This document shows, one piece after another, positions 36,412-43,805 of a stretch of DNA of 51,763 bases. The DNA comes from Gemmatimonadaceae bacterium (GTDB taxonomy: Bacteria > Gemmatimonadota > Gemmatimonadetes > Gemmatimonadales > Gemmatimonadaceae): positions 1-51,763 of the forward strand of contig JACMME010000236.1 of the NCBI GenBank assembly GCA_014379205.1, given 5' to 3'. Within the stretch, counting starts at the first letter, position 1, and every line of letters begins with the position of its first letter. The notes beneath the pieces are model-generated. The model was given only the letters and a program-made list of their open reading frames with translations. It ran no database searches and had not been told where the DNA came from. The position numbers and the translations under genes were made by a program.

Positions 36412-36445
36412 TCTTATCTCGCGTAAAAGTCTCTAATGCTGATCA

Positions 36446-37663
36446 TCACCTGGAGGGGGGACGCGCCGGCGTCGGCTGTTGACCTTCAAGTACTTTCAGC
36501 CGCTCTTCAAGACGCCTGAGCGCCTCACGCTCCTCACGCAACTGCGACTCGGCTTCAGCGCGGCGCTGTTCCAGCTCCAGGAGGTTCTGAGCCTCGTACT
36601 TGTTGATCTCGAGCTCGAGCGCAGTAATGCGCTGCTGCCGCGCATTGATTTCGGCAAGCAATCCTTCACGCCGCCGCTCCAGCTCGGCTACACGGCCGCG
36701 CAGGAAATCGCCGCGCAGCAGGGCAAAGATGTTACTCTGAAATCCAAGTGTGAAAGCCACTTTGCTGTAGTTGTACAGAACTCCGGCGCCCGTGGTATCA
36801 GTCCGGTCTGCCGAACCGCCACCGACCTCGGTCAAATAGATTCCGCCACGAATTCCGCGATAATCAACCGATCCACCGAGGTTTATGTCCCACGCATTGT
36901 GCTCGGCCATGAGCGATATGGTGGTAAGACGCGCCGGCTGAAAATCGATTTTTACACCACCAAAGAGGCCGCCCGTGGAACGCTTGGAATACAGATCTCC
37001 GAGGTTGTTGTCATCCTCGAACAAACCGTTGCCGTAGCCCACAGACGCACTCAAATCGACATCGGGCCAGCCGGAGCGTATCTCGGAAAGCGAGAAGCCC
37101 TTTGTTAGGACGCCATAAACGGTGTTTTGTGTGTCGAATCCCCGATGCAGGTCGTCCGCTACGTGCCGGTAGTTAGGCGATCCTGCTACGGGAGGCAGGA
37201 GATCGTAACCGGCTCCGAAGCGATCAATTCGTTTGAAGGGTCCAACGTTGCGCACGCCCACTGCAACGCTGGGAACCCAGCGGGCAGCCCCGCCGCGCTG
37301 ACGAAAGGTTTCTTCGTTCAGGATGAGCCCCTGCCCGAAGAAGCCATACTCGGGATTCGCAGAAAAGAATGCGACGCCAGCCTCGACACGGCCGAAAGCC
37401 GACATCGAGAATGTAAGCTGGGAGTTCAGCTGATCATCGTAATTTATTTTTATGTTCGGTTCGCCGCGCTCAAACCTCTTGACAGAGTAATTGAGCGCGA
37501 AGTCGCCCGTCAGCGGCGCCACCCACGCGACGGGGATGTCGACAAGACCTGCTCCCCAATACAGCGTCTGCGGATATGTCTGCTGCGCTCCCAAATCGCT
37601 CGCTAACGATGCGAGCGTGAATGCAGCAAGGACACTCGCGGTGCGACGACCCAAAGTCAACAT
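36446..37663 (-). CDS. Outer-membrane barrel with C-terminal coiled coil (paralogue B)
   Basis: 405 residues. The signal peptide ends near SDLGAQ. Residues about 25-310 are a predicted beta barrel with recurring aromatic-ended strands. A coiled coil of about 75 residues follows (FLRGRVAELERRREGLLAEI onward), and the tail is Pro-rich. It is clearly paralogous to the next gene: shared blocks are NPEYGFFGQ, SVAVGVRNVG, NTVYGV, GYGNGLF and YNYSK. The start at 37663 is supported by GAGG at 37675 and by the signal peptide; the frame is open much further upstream but encodes nothing family-like. A barrel with a trailing periplasmic coiled coil could dock onto the TPR proteins or onto peptidoglycan (inference). 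Confidence 0.8.
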   Translation of the reverse strand: MLTLGRRTASVLAAFTLASLASDLGAQQTYPQTLYWGAGLVDIPVAWVAPLTGDFALNYSVKRFERGEPNIKINYDDQLNSQLTFSMSAFGRVEAGVAFFSANPEYGFFGQGLILNEETFRQRGGAARWVPSVAVGVRNVGPFKRIDRFGAGYDLLPPVAGSPNYRHVADDLHRGFDTQNTVYGVLTKGFSLSEIRSGWPDVDLSASVGYGNGLFEDDNNLGDLYSKRSTGGLFGGVKIDFQPARLTTISLMAEHNAWDINLGGSVDYRGIRGGIYLTEVGGGSADRTDTTGAGVLYNYSKVAFTLGFQSNIFALLRGDFLRGRVAELERRREGLLAEINARQQRITALELEINKYEAQNLLELEQRRAEAESQLREEREALRRLEERLKVLEGQQPTPARPPSR

Positions 37664-37676
37664 CGGTTTCGTTCCT

Positions 37677-38891
37677 CTAGTACGAAGGCGGAATAGTCCC
37701 GCTCGACTGCGGCGGATTGGAAGGCGGGGTCGCAGGCGGGCGTCCCCTCTCGAGCTGCTCGAGCCGCTCGACCGCACGTTTAATGGCTTCGCGCTCGTCC
37801 GTGATCTGACGTTCCAACTCCTGGCGGCGGCGAGCAATTTCCGCCAACTCGCCTGCCTGGGCGCGCCGCAGCTCAGCTTCGAGACGGATAATCCTGCGTT
37901 CCCGCGCCGTAATCTCGGCACGCAGACGCTTCGCCTCGCGCGTTAGATCGGTAACACGGCCGCGCAAAATAACGCCGCGAGAAATGTCTACGATGTTGCC
38001 GTTATAACCGAGAGAGACATTCAGCTTCGAGTAGTTATACACCCGGCACAGTCCGCTCGGATTTGTCGTGCAATCTTTCCCACCCTCTTCCAGCTCCGTG
38101 CCGTACACTCCCAGGGAAATGCCTCTCCAGTCTCCCACTACTCCAGCATTCCAATCCCACCCATCGTTCTCGCCGAGCACGGTGAGCGTGGTATTCAGGG
38201 ACGGGTGAAATACGAACCGCGTACCAAGAAAGAGGCCCGACGCGAGCTGCCCTTTATCATTGTACTCACGGCCAAGATCGCCATCATCGCTGAACAATCC
38301 GTTACCAAAACCTAGGCTGACGCCGGCTTCCGCACCGCCCAACTGAAAATTCTGAGACGCAACTCCGTAAACTGTCGGCGACGTCTTGAATCCGTCGGCG
38401 TAACTGCCCACGATTTCCTCGTAGCCCGTTCCCTGAAGCTCTATGTCGTGAGCAACGAGTAGCCGATCCTCCTTGTCGTACTTTCCCACGTTTCTCACGC
38501 CCACCGCAATGGCTGGTAGAAACGCGAATTGGCCAGGCTTCAACAGCAGTGCCTGTCCGAAAAACCCGTATTCCGGATTTTGACTGTATGCGGACACACC
38601 AACCGAAAAACGACCAAGCCAGTGCGTTTCAATCGACACGTTGGTGTTGACCTTCGTAGCGAAATTCATCTCCGAGGGATCAACGTAATACGGTATTCCC
38701 TTGCCGGAGGTTTGCAGCCAGACGTCCGCATTTGTGGGAGAGATCCAGGCCACGGGAATATTGATGAGTCCGGTCCCAAACTGCAGTGTTGCCGGGTACG
38801 GATTTCCCTGCGCCCGGAGCGCGGGAGTAGCGGCCAGCGAAGCTGTGAGAGCGCCAAGAACTAGAGCGCCACCCAGCGGCATCGTGCGCAT
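37677..38891 (-). CDS. Outer-membrane barrel with C-terminal coiled coil (paralogue A)
   Basis: 404 residues, almost the same length and layout as paralogue B: a signal peptide (ending ALRAQ), a barrel (about 28-305; blocks NPEYGFFGQ, AIAVGVRNVG, PTVYGV, GFGNGLFSDDGDLG, VYNYSK), and a coiled coil (ILRGRVTDLTREAKRLRAEI onward) with a Pro-rich tail. The ATG at 38891 has a perfect GGAGG at 38896-38900. It is the first gene of the ten-gene run and is followed 13 bp later by paralogue B, so the pair arose by tandem duplication. The two may form hetero-oligomeric barrels (inference). Confidence 0.82.
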   Translation of the reverse strand: MRTMPLGGALVLGALTASLAATPALRAQGNPYPATLQFGTGLINIPVAWISPTNADVWLQTSGKGIPYYVDPSEMNFATKVNTNVSIETHWLGRFSVGVSAYSQNPEYGFFGQALLLKPGQFAFLPAIAVGVRNVGKYDKEDRLLVAHDIELQGTGYEEIVGSYADGFKTSPTVYGVASQNFQLGGAEAGVSLGFGNGLFSDDGDLGREYNDKGQLASGLFLGTRFVFHPSLNTTLTVLGENDGWDWNAGVVGDWRGISLGVYGTELEEGGKDCTTNPSGLCRVYNYSKLNVSLGYNGNIVDISRGVILRGRVTDLTREAKRLRAEITARERRIIRLEAELRRAQAGELAEIARRRQELERQITDEREAIKRAVERLEQLERGRPPATPPSNPPQSSGTIPPSY

Positions 38892-39393
38892 GAGACCTCC
38901 AAAAAGACTCAATGGTGAACGAGAACCTGATTCATCGTGAGGAGGGCAAGCGCGTACACGCTGCAACTCGCTCTTTCCTTTTGGCGGCGCAAATTAGCTG
39001 GCGCAGCCATAATGGTCAAACATGGGGTGCAAGAGATGTGCCCTGCGGACAACGCGTGGTGGTGGTTACACATCACGCAGAATAAGGTTCGTCAGCATGT
39101 CTGCATGGCTCGCTGGTGATTTCGACAGCTCGAATCCGATTCGCAAACGGAAGCCCGCTGCCGTACACTGTCGGTGAGGCGCAGGCTTCGAGAATCGCAC
39201 GTGACGTTCATCACATTGATCCTCATGCGCCTCGGCCGAATTGCGTGCATCCGATCCAGCGTCACACCCACTCTATTCCGATAGCCTCGCTGGCAGTGTT
39301 GGCCTCAGTTGGCACTGAAAAGCCGTGGGCTCGCGAAGTTTCCGGCATTATGTTAGTCATAGGTTTGCTGACGCTACACTGGAGCTTCGCCTG
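38892..39393. other. 502-bp divergent intergenic region
   Basis: It separates the minus-strand envelope operon from the plus-strand GWxTD operon, so it must hold two promoters. A good sigma70-like pair for the minus strand is listed separately. For the plus strand I see nothing better than a TACACT near 39375. No gene with family-like content is visible, although short frames run through on both strands. Confidence 0.4.
38991..39019 (-). promoter_or_regulatory. Candidate sigma70-type promoter of the envelope operon
   Basis: On the minus strand TTGACC (39019-39014) and TAATTT (38996-38991) are separated by exactly 17 bp. This would give a leader of about 90 nt before the ATG at 38891. It matches four or more positions of each consensus hexamer. 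Chance occurrence is possible. Confidence 0.45.
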
Positions 39394-41601
39394 ATGACGG
39401 GTATTCGTTTTCTCATGACAATCAGCGTACCCGCATTCACGGCCCTTGGCAGCGGTGCTTCAGCGCAGGACAAACAAATAGTAACCGCGGACTCCCTGGT
39501 GGCGCATGCCCTTGATCGGGCGCGGTCTGGAGACACGGCGAGCGCCATAAAAGCTCTGGAGCGCGCCACAAAAGTAGCACCGCGCTATGCGCAGCCGTAC
39601 TACCACCGGGGAGTGCTCCTCTCCCGGTCATCGGTGCTGGGACTGAGTGATATGCTGCGGCGTCGAGCAGCCAGCGGCGCCATCAAGGATGCACTCGACC
39701 TTGATCCGGGCAATCCAGCATACCTGATGGAACTCGGGAGAATTCGCCTCAAGACGCCATTTCTTCGTCTCGACGCTGAGCGTTTGTTCAAGCGCGCCCT
39801 GACAGCCGCGGAAAAGCGCGGCGATCCACGAGTTCTGGCTGAAATTCGCTGGGAGCTCGGACAGATTCACGAGCGACGCTACATGACGATGGCTAATCGC
39901 CGGATGCCGGTTGGATCACTGGCATCGTTTGATCCGCAGTCGGCAGTCGCCGACTGGCGCTACACCAAGGACTTCTTCGACCAGGGATCCATGGTCATCG
40001 AGGAAGCTGGCGAGCTCAACTTTCGCAAGGCGGAGGATCTGTACAGGAGCGCGCTGCACTCTGACTCATCTCACCTGGGTGCGGCGCTCGGCCTTCTCGG
40101 ACTTTTGTACGAGGGCGGGCGGTACGAGGAAGTGGTGGCGACGGGAGACGCGCTTCGACGCGGACTTCCCAATGAGCCCCGGCTGCTCATGGCACTCGGG
40201 CTCGCGCTGCACCGCCTGGATCGCGACAATGACGCGGCCCGCATGTTTCAGCCAGCTCTCGCCCTGCTCCTTCCAGATGAACGCCGAGAGATGCTCGGTC
40301 TCGAGACGATCCTGAGAAGAGAGGAGGCCAAGGAATACCTGAGGCTTGGAGACTCTTCGCGAACGGCGTTCGAGGAGTTGTACTGGAACATTGCTGATCC
40401 TGTCAGGCTGACAGCCGCCAACGAGGCGCGCATCGAGTTCCTGTCGCGCGTGACTTACGCTGATCTCCGGTTCACCTCTCAGGAATTCCGCCAGCGCGGA
40501 TGGCGCACGGATCGAGGCGAAATTGTCATTCGTTACGGGCAGCCGCCGCTGATCGCTACAATCGCACCCGAAACCCAGGATATCAACAATTCCGAGTCTA
40601 TGGCTCGCGTGACGACGATATGGTACTATCCCGATTCAAGACAGCGGTTCGTATTCGTAGGACCTCCGGCGATGAATTACGCGAGGTATGCCGGCAACTT
40701 TCAGGCTTATGCGGACGACGCACGTTACCGTGATCCGGTATCCTTTGCCAATCTGAAATCCCGTCTCCCAGTGGATTCCATAGGCGTCCAAGTCGCTCGT
40801 TTCCGTGGCGACGGGCCCGGGAACGCGAGCGTGTCCTTCTTCGCGGACGTTCCCGTCGCGAAGCTGCTCGCCAATACGGATGTCGCGCAGGCCACGCTGG
40901 AGACAGGGTTTTTTCTGTCCCTCCCCGACCGCCGACCGGTCGCCACCGCCATCGACTCCGCCGTTGTTCGGCTGGAACGTCCCGACGCTGTTTCTGAACG
41001 CAGTTGGCACCACACGATGTCTCCCGGTCAGTATCTGTATCGCATCGAGGCGCGCCAGGGTGTAAGCGGCCGGAACGCGCGCAGCATGGCACCCGTGAGA
41101 ATCGAGGACTTTCGGTCGGACGCACTACTGCTCTCCGACATTCTCGTCGCGCGGCAAATTGGCTTTCGCGATGGCGGCACGAAATTACGTAGCAGGGATG
41201 ATCTCCTGATCAGGCCTAGCGGTACCTTCGCGTTCATGCGCAACGACACCATTCACATTTATTGGGAGACGTATGGGCTTGCGCGTGACTCGGCGGGCGT
41301 GGGGCACTCGCGCGTCAAACTCAATCTGCATGTCGACCGGCTCGAACGATCTTCAAAGATCGACATCGTGCTCGGCGGCCTTGGCGACGCGTTCGGATTG
41401 ACGGCCAAGGGCGATGACCGTGCATCTCTCACGTACAATCGGACGATTGCCCCCGACGTGATGGATCGTGCTCCCGATTACCTCGCGCTTGCCATCGGCG
41501 ATTCCCCGGCGGGGACGTATACACTGGAAATCGAGGTATCCGATCTCGCTAGCGGTCGAGTGACGCGGCGCCAACGAGTCCTTTTCGTGCGAAGCCGATG
41601 A
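39394..41601 (+). CDS. TPR and GWxTD-domain protein
   Basis: 735 residues from ATG 39394, which follows GGAG at about 9 nt; the signal peptide (ISVPAFTALGSGASAQ) also allows ATG 39415. The N-terminal part has TPR-like repeats (HALDRARSGDTASAIKALER, AALGLLGLLYEGGRYEEVVA). The GWxTD domain is centred on RQRGWRTDRGEIVIRYGQPP (about 365-385). The C-terminus consists of beta-rich segments (LLIRPSGTFAFMRNDTIHIY, SLTYNRTIAPDVM). GWxTD proteins are common in Gemmatimonadota, Acidobacteriota and relatives, are exported, and have no established function. The gene is translationally coupled to the LVIVD protein gene by a 4-bp overlap. Confidence 0.8.
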   Translation: MTGIRFLMTISVPAFTALGSGASAQDKQIVTADSLVAHALDRARSGDTASAIKALERATKVAPRYAQPYYHRGVLLSRSSVLGLSDMLRRRAASGAIKDALDLDPGNPAYLMELGRIRLKTPFLRLDAERLFKRALTAAEKRGDPRVLAEIRWELGQIHERRYMTMANRRMPVGSLASFDPQSAVADWRYTKDFFDQGSMVIEEAGELNFRKAEDLYRSALHSDSSHLGAALGLLGLLYEGGRYEEVVATGDALRRGLPNEPRLLMALGLALHRLDRDNDAARMFQPALALLLPDERREMLGLETILRREEAKEYLRLGDSSRTAFEELYWNIADPVRLTAANEARIEFLSRVTYADLRFTSQEFRQRGWRTDRGEIVIRYGQPPLIATIAPETQDINNSESMARVTTIWYYPDSRQRFVFVGPPAMNYARYAGNFQAYADDARYRDPVSFANLKSRLPVDSIGVQVARFRGDGPGNASVSFFADVPVAKLLANTDVAQATLETGFFLSLPDRRPVATAIDSAVVRLERPDAVSERSWHHTMSPGQYLYRIEARQGVSGRNARSMAPVRIEDFRSDALLLSDILVARQIGFRDGGTKLRSRDDLLIRPSGTFAFMRNDTIHIYWETYGLARDSAGVGHSRVKLNLHVDRLERSSKIDIVLGGLGDAFGLTAKGDDRASLTYNRTIAPDVMDRAPDYLALAIGDSPAGTYTLEIEVSDLASGRVTRRQRVLFVRSR

Positions 41602-42767
41602 ATCGATGGTTGGTCAAGGGCGCACTTTGCTGCGGCGCTCTGGCGACACTCGCTCTGGATGTTTCCGGACAGGAGACCGGGCGCGCGGATCGGCGCCGGC
41701 CGAAACGGCTTCTGTATACCGCGCTGGGCGCTGGCATAGGCGCTCTCACCGGAGGTTCATACGTAGCGGTCCAGGGTGTGGAACAGCCAGGGAGTTGCGC
41801 GTCGCGAGGATGCGTGCTGACAGTAACCGTCGCTACTGGCGGCATCATTGGGTATCTCATCGGACGCGAGTTCGATCAGCTGCATTCGCTGCGGTATCGC
41901 GGCGAGCGTCCGCTCAAGCCCGTGGATATTTCGGCTCCGCTCACAGGTGAGCCTACCATCCTCTCGGCGCGCGACGGGTTGATCGCCGTTGGTGGCACAA
42001 CTGGTATACAGCTTTTTCGCGCAGGGACGAAGCTCCAGGCCGCAGCACCGCGCGCAACAGGCATACGCGGCATTTCGGCAGTCGACATCGCGCCCGCTGG
42101 AGCGCTCGCACTCGGTGCAGTCTCGGGATTTTATGTTTTTCCAGCCACCGAAGGACGAGGGATTTTGCTGAGGGATGGAGAGGTGTCAGCAGTCGCAACA
42201 GCGCCCGGGCGCGCTTACTATGGTTACGGAGATCGAATCGAGGTCGCCCCGTTGAATGCGGAGATTCCCCGTCGGTGGCCCGGCGCGGACACAGGTAGCC
42301 CCGTACGCGACCTGGATTACGATTCAGCACGCGACATCCTCTGGGCAGCAACCGACAGTACACTTATAGGCTTACGCCCGGATGGAGACTCGCTGGTCCA
42401 ACTGGGCCGAGTCGCAATCCCAATGGGCGCGCGCAGACTTTCAGGCAGGGGCGATCGTGTTGCTATCGCGTTTGGGGAGACGGGCGTTCGCGTCATGGAT
42501 GTGTCAAACTCCTCTGCCCCGATCGAGGTTGGTGCGTGGGCGGGAGCTCGCTTCAGCTACGACGTTTCCCTCGTGGGCCGGCGACTCTTCGTGGCCGGCG
42601 GTCCGGAAGGTCTTTTTGTGCTCGACGTCTCCGGTCAGCAGCCAAGAGTTGTTGGATTGGCACGCGAGCTTGGATTCGCGGCGGCGCTAGTGAGTGAAGG
42701 ACCCCATACGTACATACTCGACCGCCGGGACAACGCGCTCCGGCGAATCCTTTCGGATTTCCGATGA
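41598..42767 (+). CDS. LVIVD-repeat beta-propeller-like exported protein
   Basis: 389 residues. The signal peptide (ALCCGALATLALDVSGQ, about 25) is followed by two glycine-rich, probably membrane-associated segments (LYTALGAGIGALTGGSYVAV, VATGGIIGYLIGREF). From about residue 115 there are propeller-type repeats: ILSARDGLIAVGGTTGIQLF, RVAIAFGETGVRVMDVSNSS and RRLFVAGGPEGLFVLDVSGQ, the last two being the LVIVD pattern. Such proteins are surface or periplasmic and of unknown role. A cysteine pair (GSCASRGC) could be a substrate of the DsbA-type protein encoded next (inference). It overlaps both neighbours by 4 bp. Confidence 0.75.
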   Translation: MNRWLVKGALCCGALATLALDVSGQETGRADRRRPKRLLYTALGAGIGALTGGSYVAVQGVEQPGSCASRGCVLTVTVATGGIIGYLIGREFDQLHSLRYRGERPLKPVDISAPLTGEPTILSARDGLIAVGGTTGIQLFRAGTKLQAAAPRATGIRGISAVDIAPAGALALGAVSGFYVFPATEGRGILLRDGEVSAVATAPGRAYYGYGDRIEVAPLNAEIPRRWPGADTGSPVRDLDYDSARDILWAATDSTLIGLRPDGDSLVQLGRVAIPMGARRLSGRGDRVAIAFGETGVRVMDVSNSSAPIEVGAWAGARFSYDVSLVGRRLFVAGGPEGLFVLDVSGQQPRVVGLARELGFAAALVSEGPHTYILDRRDNALRRILSDFR

Positions 42768-43474
42768 GCAATGATGCGAAATTCCGGGCCGCGCTCCTGG
42801 CGTTCGCGATTGCCGCCATTTCGCTTTCATGCGGAGCGACTGAAGCCGAACGCAAGAACGGCGCGACATCGGAGCGCGCGTCCTCACCAGGCGGAGCTGC
42901 ATCGGCTGCACCTGACACTCTGTTGCAGCTCGCCGACAGCGCACGAATTCAGGGGCAGTCAGGAGCGCCATTGTGGATCGTAGAAGTGAGCGACTTCCAG
43001 TGTCCTTACTGCGCGGAATGGCACGCAAAGACATACCACGAGTTGAAACGCGAGTTCATCGACAACGGCAAGGCGCGGTTTGCCTACATCAACCTGCCTT
43101 TACCCAGCCACACGAACGCCTGGCCGGCGGCCTCGGCAGCGATGTGCGCGGGCCTGCAAGGGAAATTCTGGGAAATGCACGACGCGCTATTCTCGGCGCA
43201 ATCTCTCTGGGCGACTGAGCCGATCCCGGGACCGGTGTTCCAGACGCTGGCGTCCAAGGCAGGAATCGACGGATCCGCAATGAGCTCTTGCATGTCTTCC
43301 AAGCGACTGCAGCCGCTAATACAGGCTGACTACGATCGCGCGGTACAGAGCGGCATAAACTCCACGCCTTCATTCATCGTCGGGGGAGTAATGCTTACGG
43401 GTGCGCATCCAATCGAAAACTTCCGCAGGATAATCGACTCGCTGGCGGCATCGGCCGCTTCACGCTCGCCTTAA
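42764..43474 (+). CDS. DsbA-family thioredoxin-fold lipoprotein
   Basis: 236 residues. The lipobox (AAISLSC, Cys23) is followed by an Ala/Ser-rich linker, then a DsbA/thioredoxin fold with active site CPYC (Cys80 and Cys83 in SDFQCPYCAEWHAK) and the cis-proline loop STPSFIVGG (Pro202). The helical insertion (WPAASAAMCAGLQGKFWEMH onward) identifies the DsbA-like/thioredoxin_4 subgroup rather than classical thioredoxin. It should oxidise or isomerise cysteine pairs in exported proteins while anchored in a membrane. It is the third gene of the GWxTD operon (ATGA overlap). No terminator is obvious on the plus strand; the hairpin at 43503-43535 pairs better as minus-strand RNA. Confidence 0.85.
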   Translation: MSNDAKFRAALLAFAIAAISLSCGATEAERKNGATSERASSPGGAASAAPDTLLQLADSARIQGQSGAPLWIVEVSDFQCPYCAEWHAKTYHELKREFIDNGKARFAYINLPLPSHTNAWPAASAAMCAGLQGKFWEMHDALFSAQSLWATEPIPGPVFQTLASKAGIDGSAMSSCMSSKRLQPLIQADYDRAVQSGINSTPSFIVGGVMLTGAHPIENFRRIIDSLAASAASRSP

Positions 43475-43502
43475 CTGCACACCGGAAGCCCGAGAAGCGA
43501 AC

Positions 43503-43535
43503 AAGGCCGCCGAAGCATGATGCTCCAGCGGCCTT
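43503..43535 (-). terminator. Terminator-like hairpin of the small minus-strand transcript
   Basis: As minus-strand RNA the sequence folds into a continuous 14-bp stem with a 5-nt loop; two of the pairs are G-U. On the plus strand those two become C-A mismatches and only an 8-bp outer stem (AAGGCCGC/GCGGCCTT) remains. The wobble pattern argues that the functional RNA is the minus strand. The T-rich tail is weak (GTTCGCTTCT). Confidence 0.6.
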
Positions 43536-43580
43536 CGTCCGTGTCCGGCTCGTGGCGTTTCGCCAGAGACCGAAGCCCGT

Positions 43581-43646
43581 TTAGCGGACGGCGATCAGGC
43601 GATCGCTTGCCCAGTACGAGCCGGAAGCGGGACTGTAACTAGACAA
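43581..43646 (-). CDS. Putative 21-residue small protein
   Basis: The frame from TTG 43646 to TAA 43581 encodes MSSYSPASGSYWASDRLIAV plus a final Arg, 21 residues. It follows AAGGAGGTGATCC (43660-43648), a perfect 13-nt complement of the 16S rRNA 3' end, with the core GGAGG about 8 nt before the TTG. No downstream gene exists on this strand, so it is not a leader peptide of an operon, and the unit ends in its own hairpin. The Ser/Tyr-rich first half and the amphipathic RLIAVR end are not recognisable. It may be a genuine microprotein, a dual-function RNA, or an RNA in which the Shine-Dalgarno-like motif serves another purpose. Confidence 0.45.
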   Translation of the reverse strand: MSSYSPASGSYWASDRLIAVR

Positions 43647-43715
43647 TGGATCACCTCCTTGTTTGCAGGGTTCGACTGTGGGCGAATCACACCGCAAAAT
43701 CGCGGCGTATGCTAT

Positions 43716-43744
43716 ATCGTAATCGCCAATAGCACGCGATGCAA
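43716..43744 (-). promoter_or_regulatory. Candidate promoter of the small minus-strand transcript
   Basis: On the minus strand TTGCAT (43744-43739) and TACGAT (43721-43716) are 17 bp apart. The expected start of transcription near 43709 would give a leader of about 60 nt ahead of the TTG at 43646. Moderate match only. Confidence 0.35.
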
Positions 43745-43805
43745 CTGGCGCTGCATCGCTCGTAATTCTCTGGTATTCATTCGTGACCTGGTTACATTCG
43801 CGCCC

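Larger units (their letters stand above)
43475..43805. other. 331-bp intergenic region with a probable small transcript
   Basis: No standard-size gene is visible between the DsbA-like gene and waaA. The minus strand of 43503-43744 contains, in order, a promoter-like pair, a perfect Shine-Dalgarno sequence, a 21-codon reading frame, a short 5-bp hairpin (43553-43565) and a strong 14-bp hairpin, each described separately. Confidence 0.5.

Noticed and set aside
38937-39119. 60-codon plus-strand frame in the divergent intergenic region
   Set aside because: Overlaps the candidate promoter of the envelope operon and has no start signal or protein-like composition.
43648-43660. GGATCACCTCCTT, identical to the 3' end of 16S rRNA
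   Set aside because: The flanking bases show no 16S similarity. Read on the minus strand it is a perfectly placed Shine-Dalgarno sequence, which explains it better.
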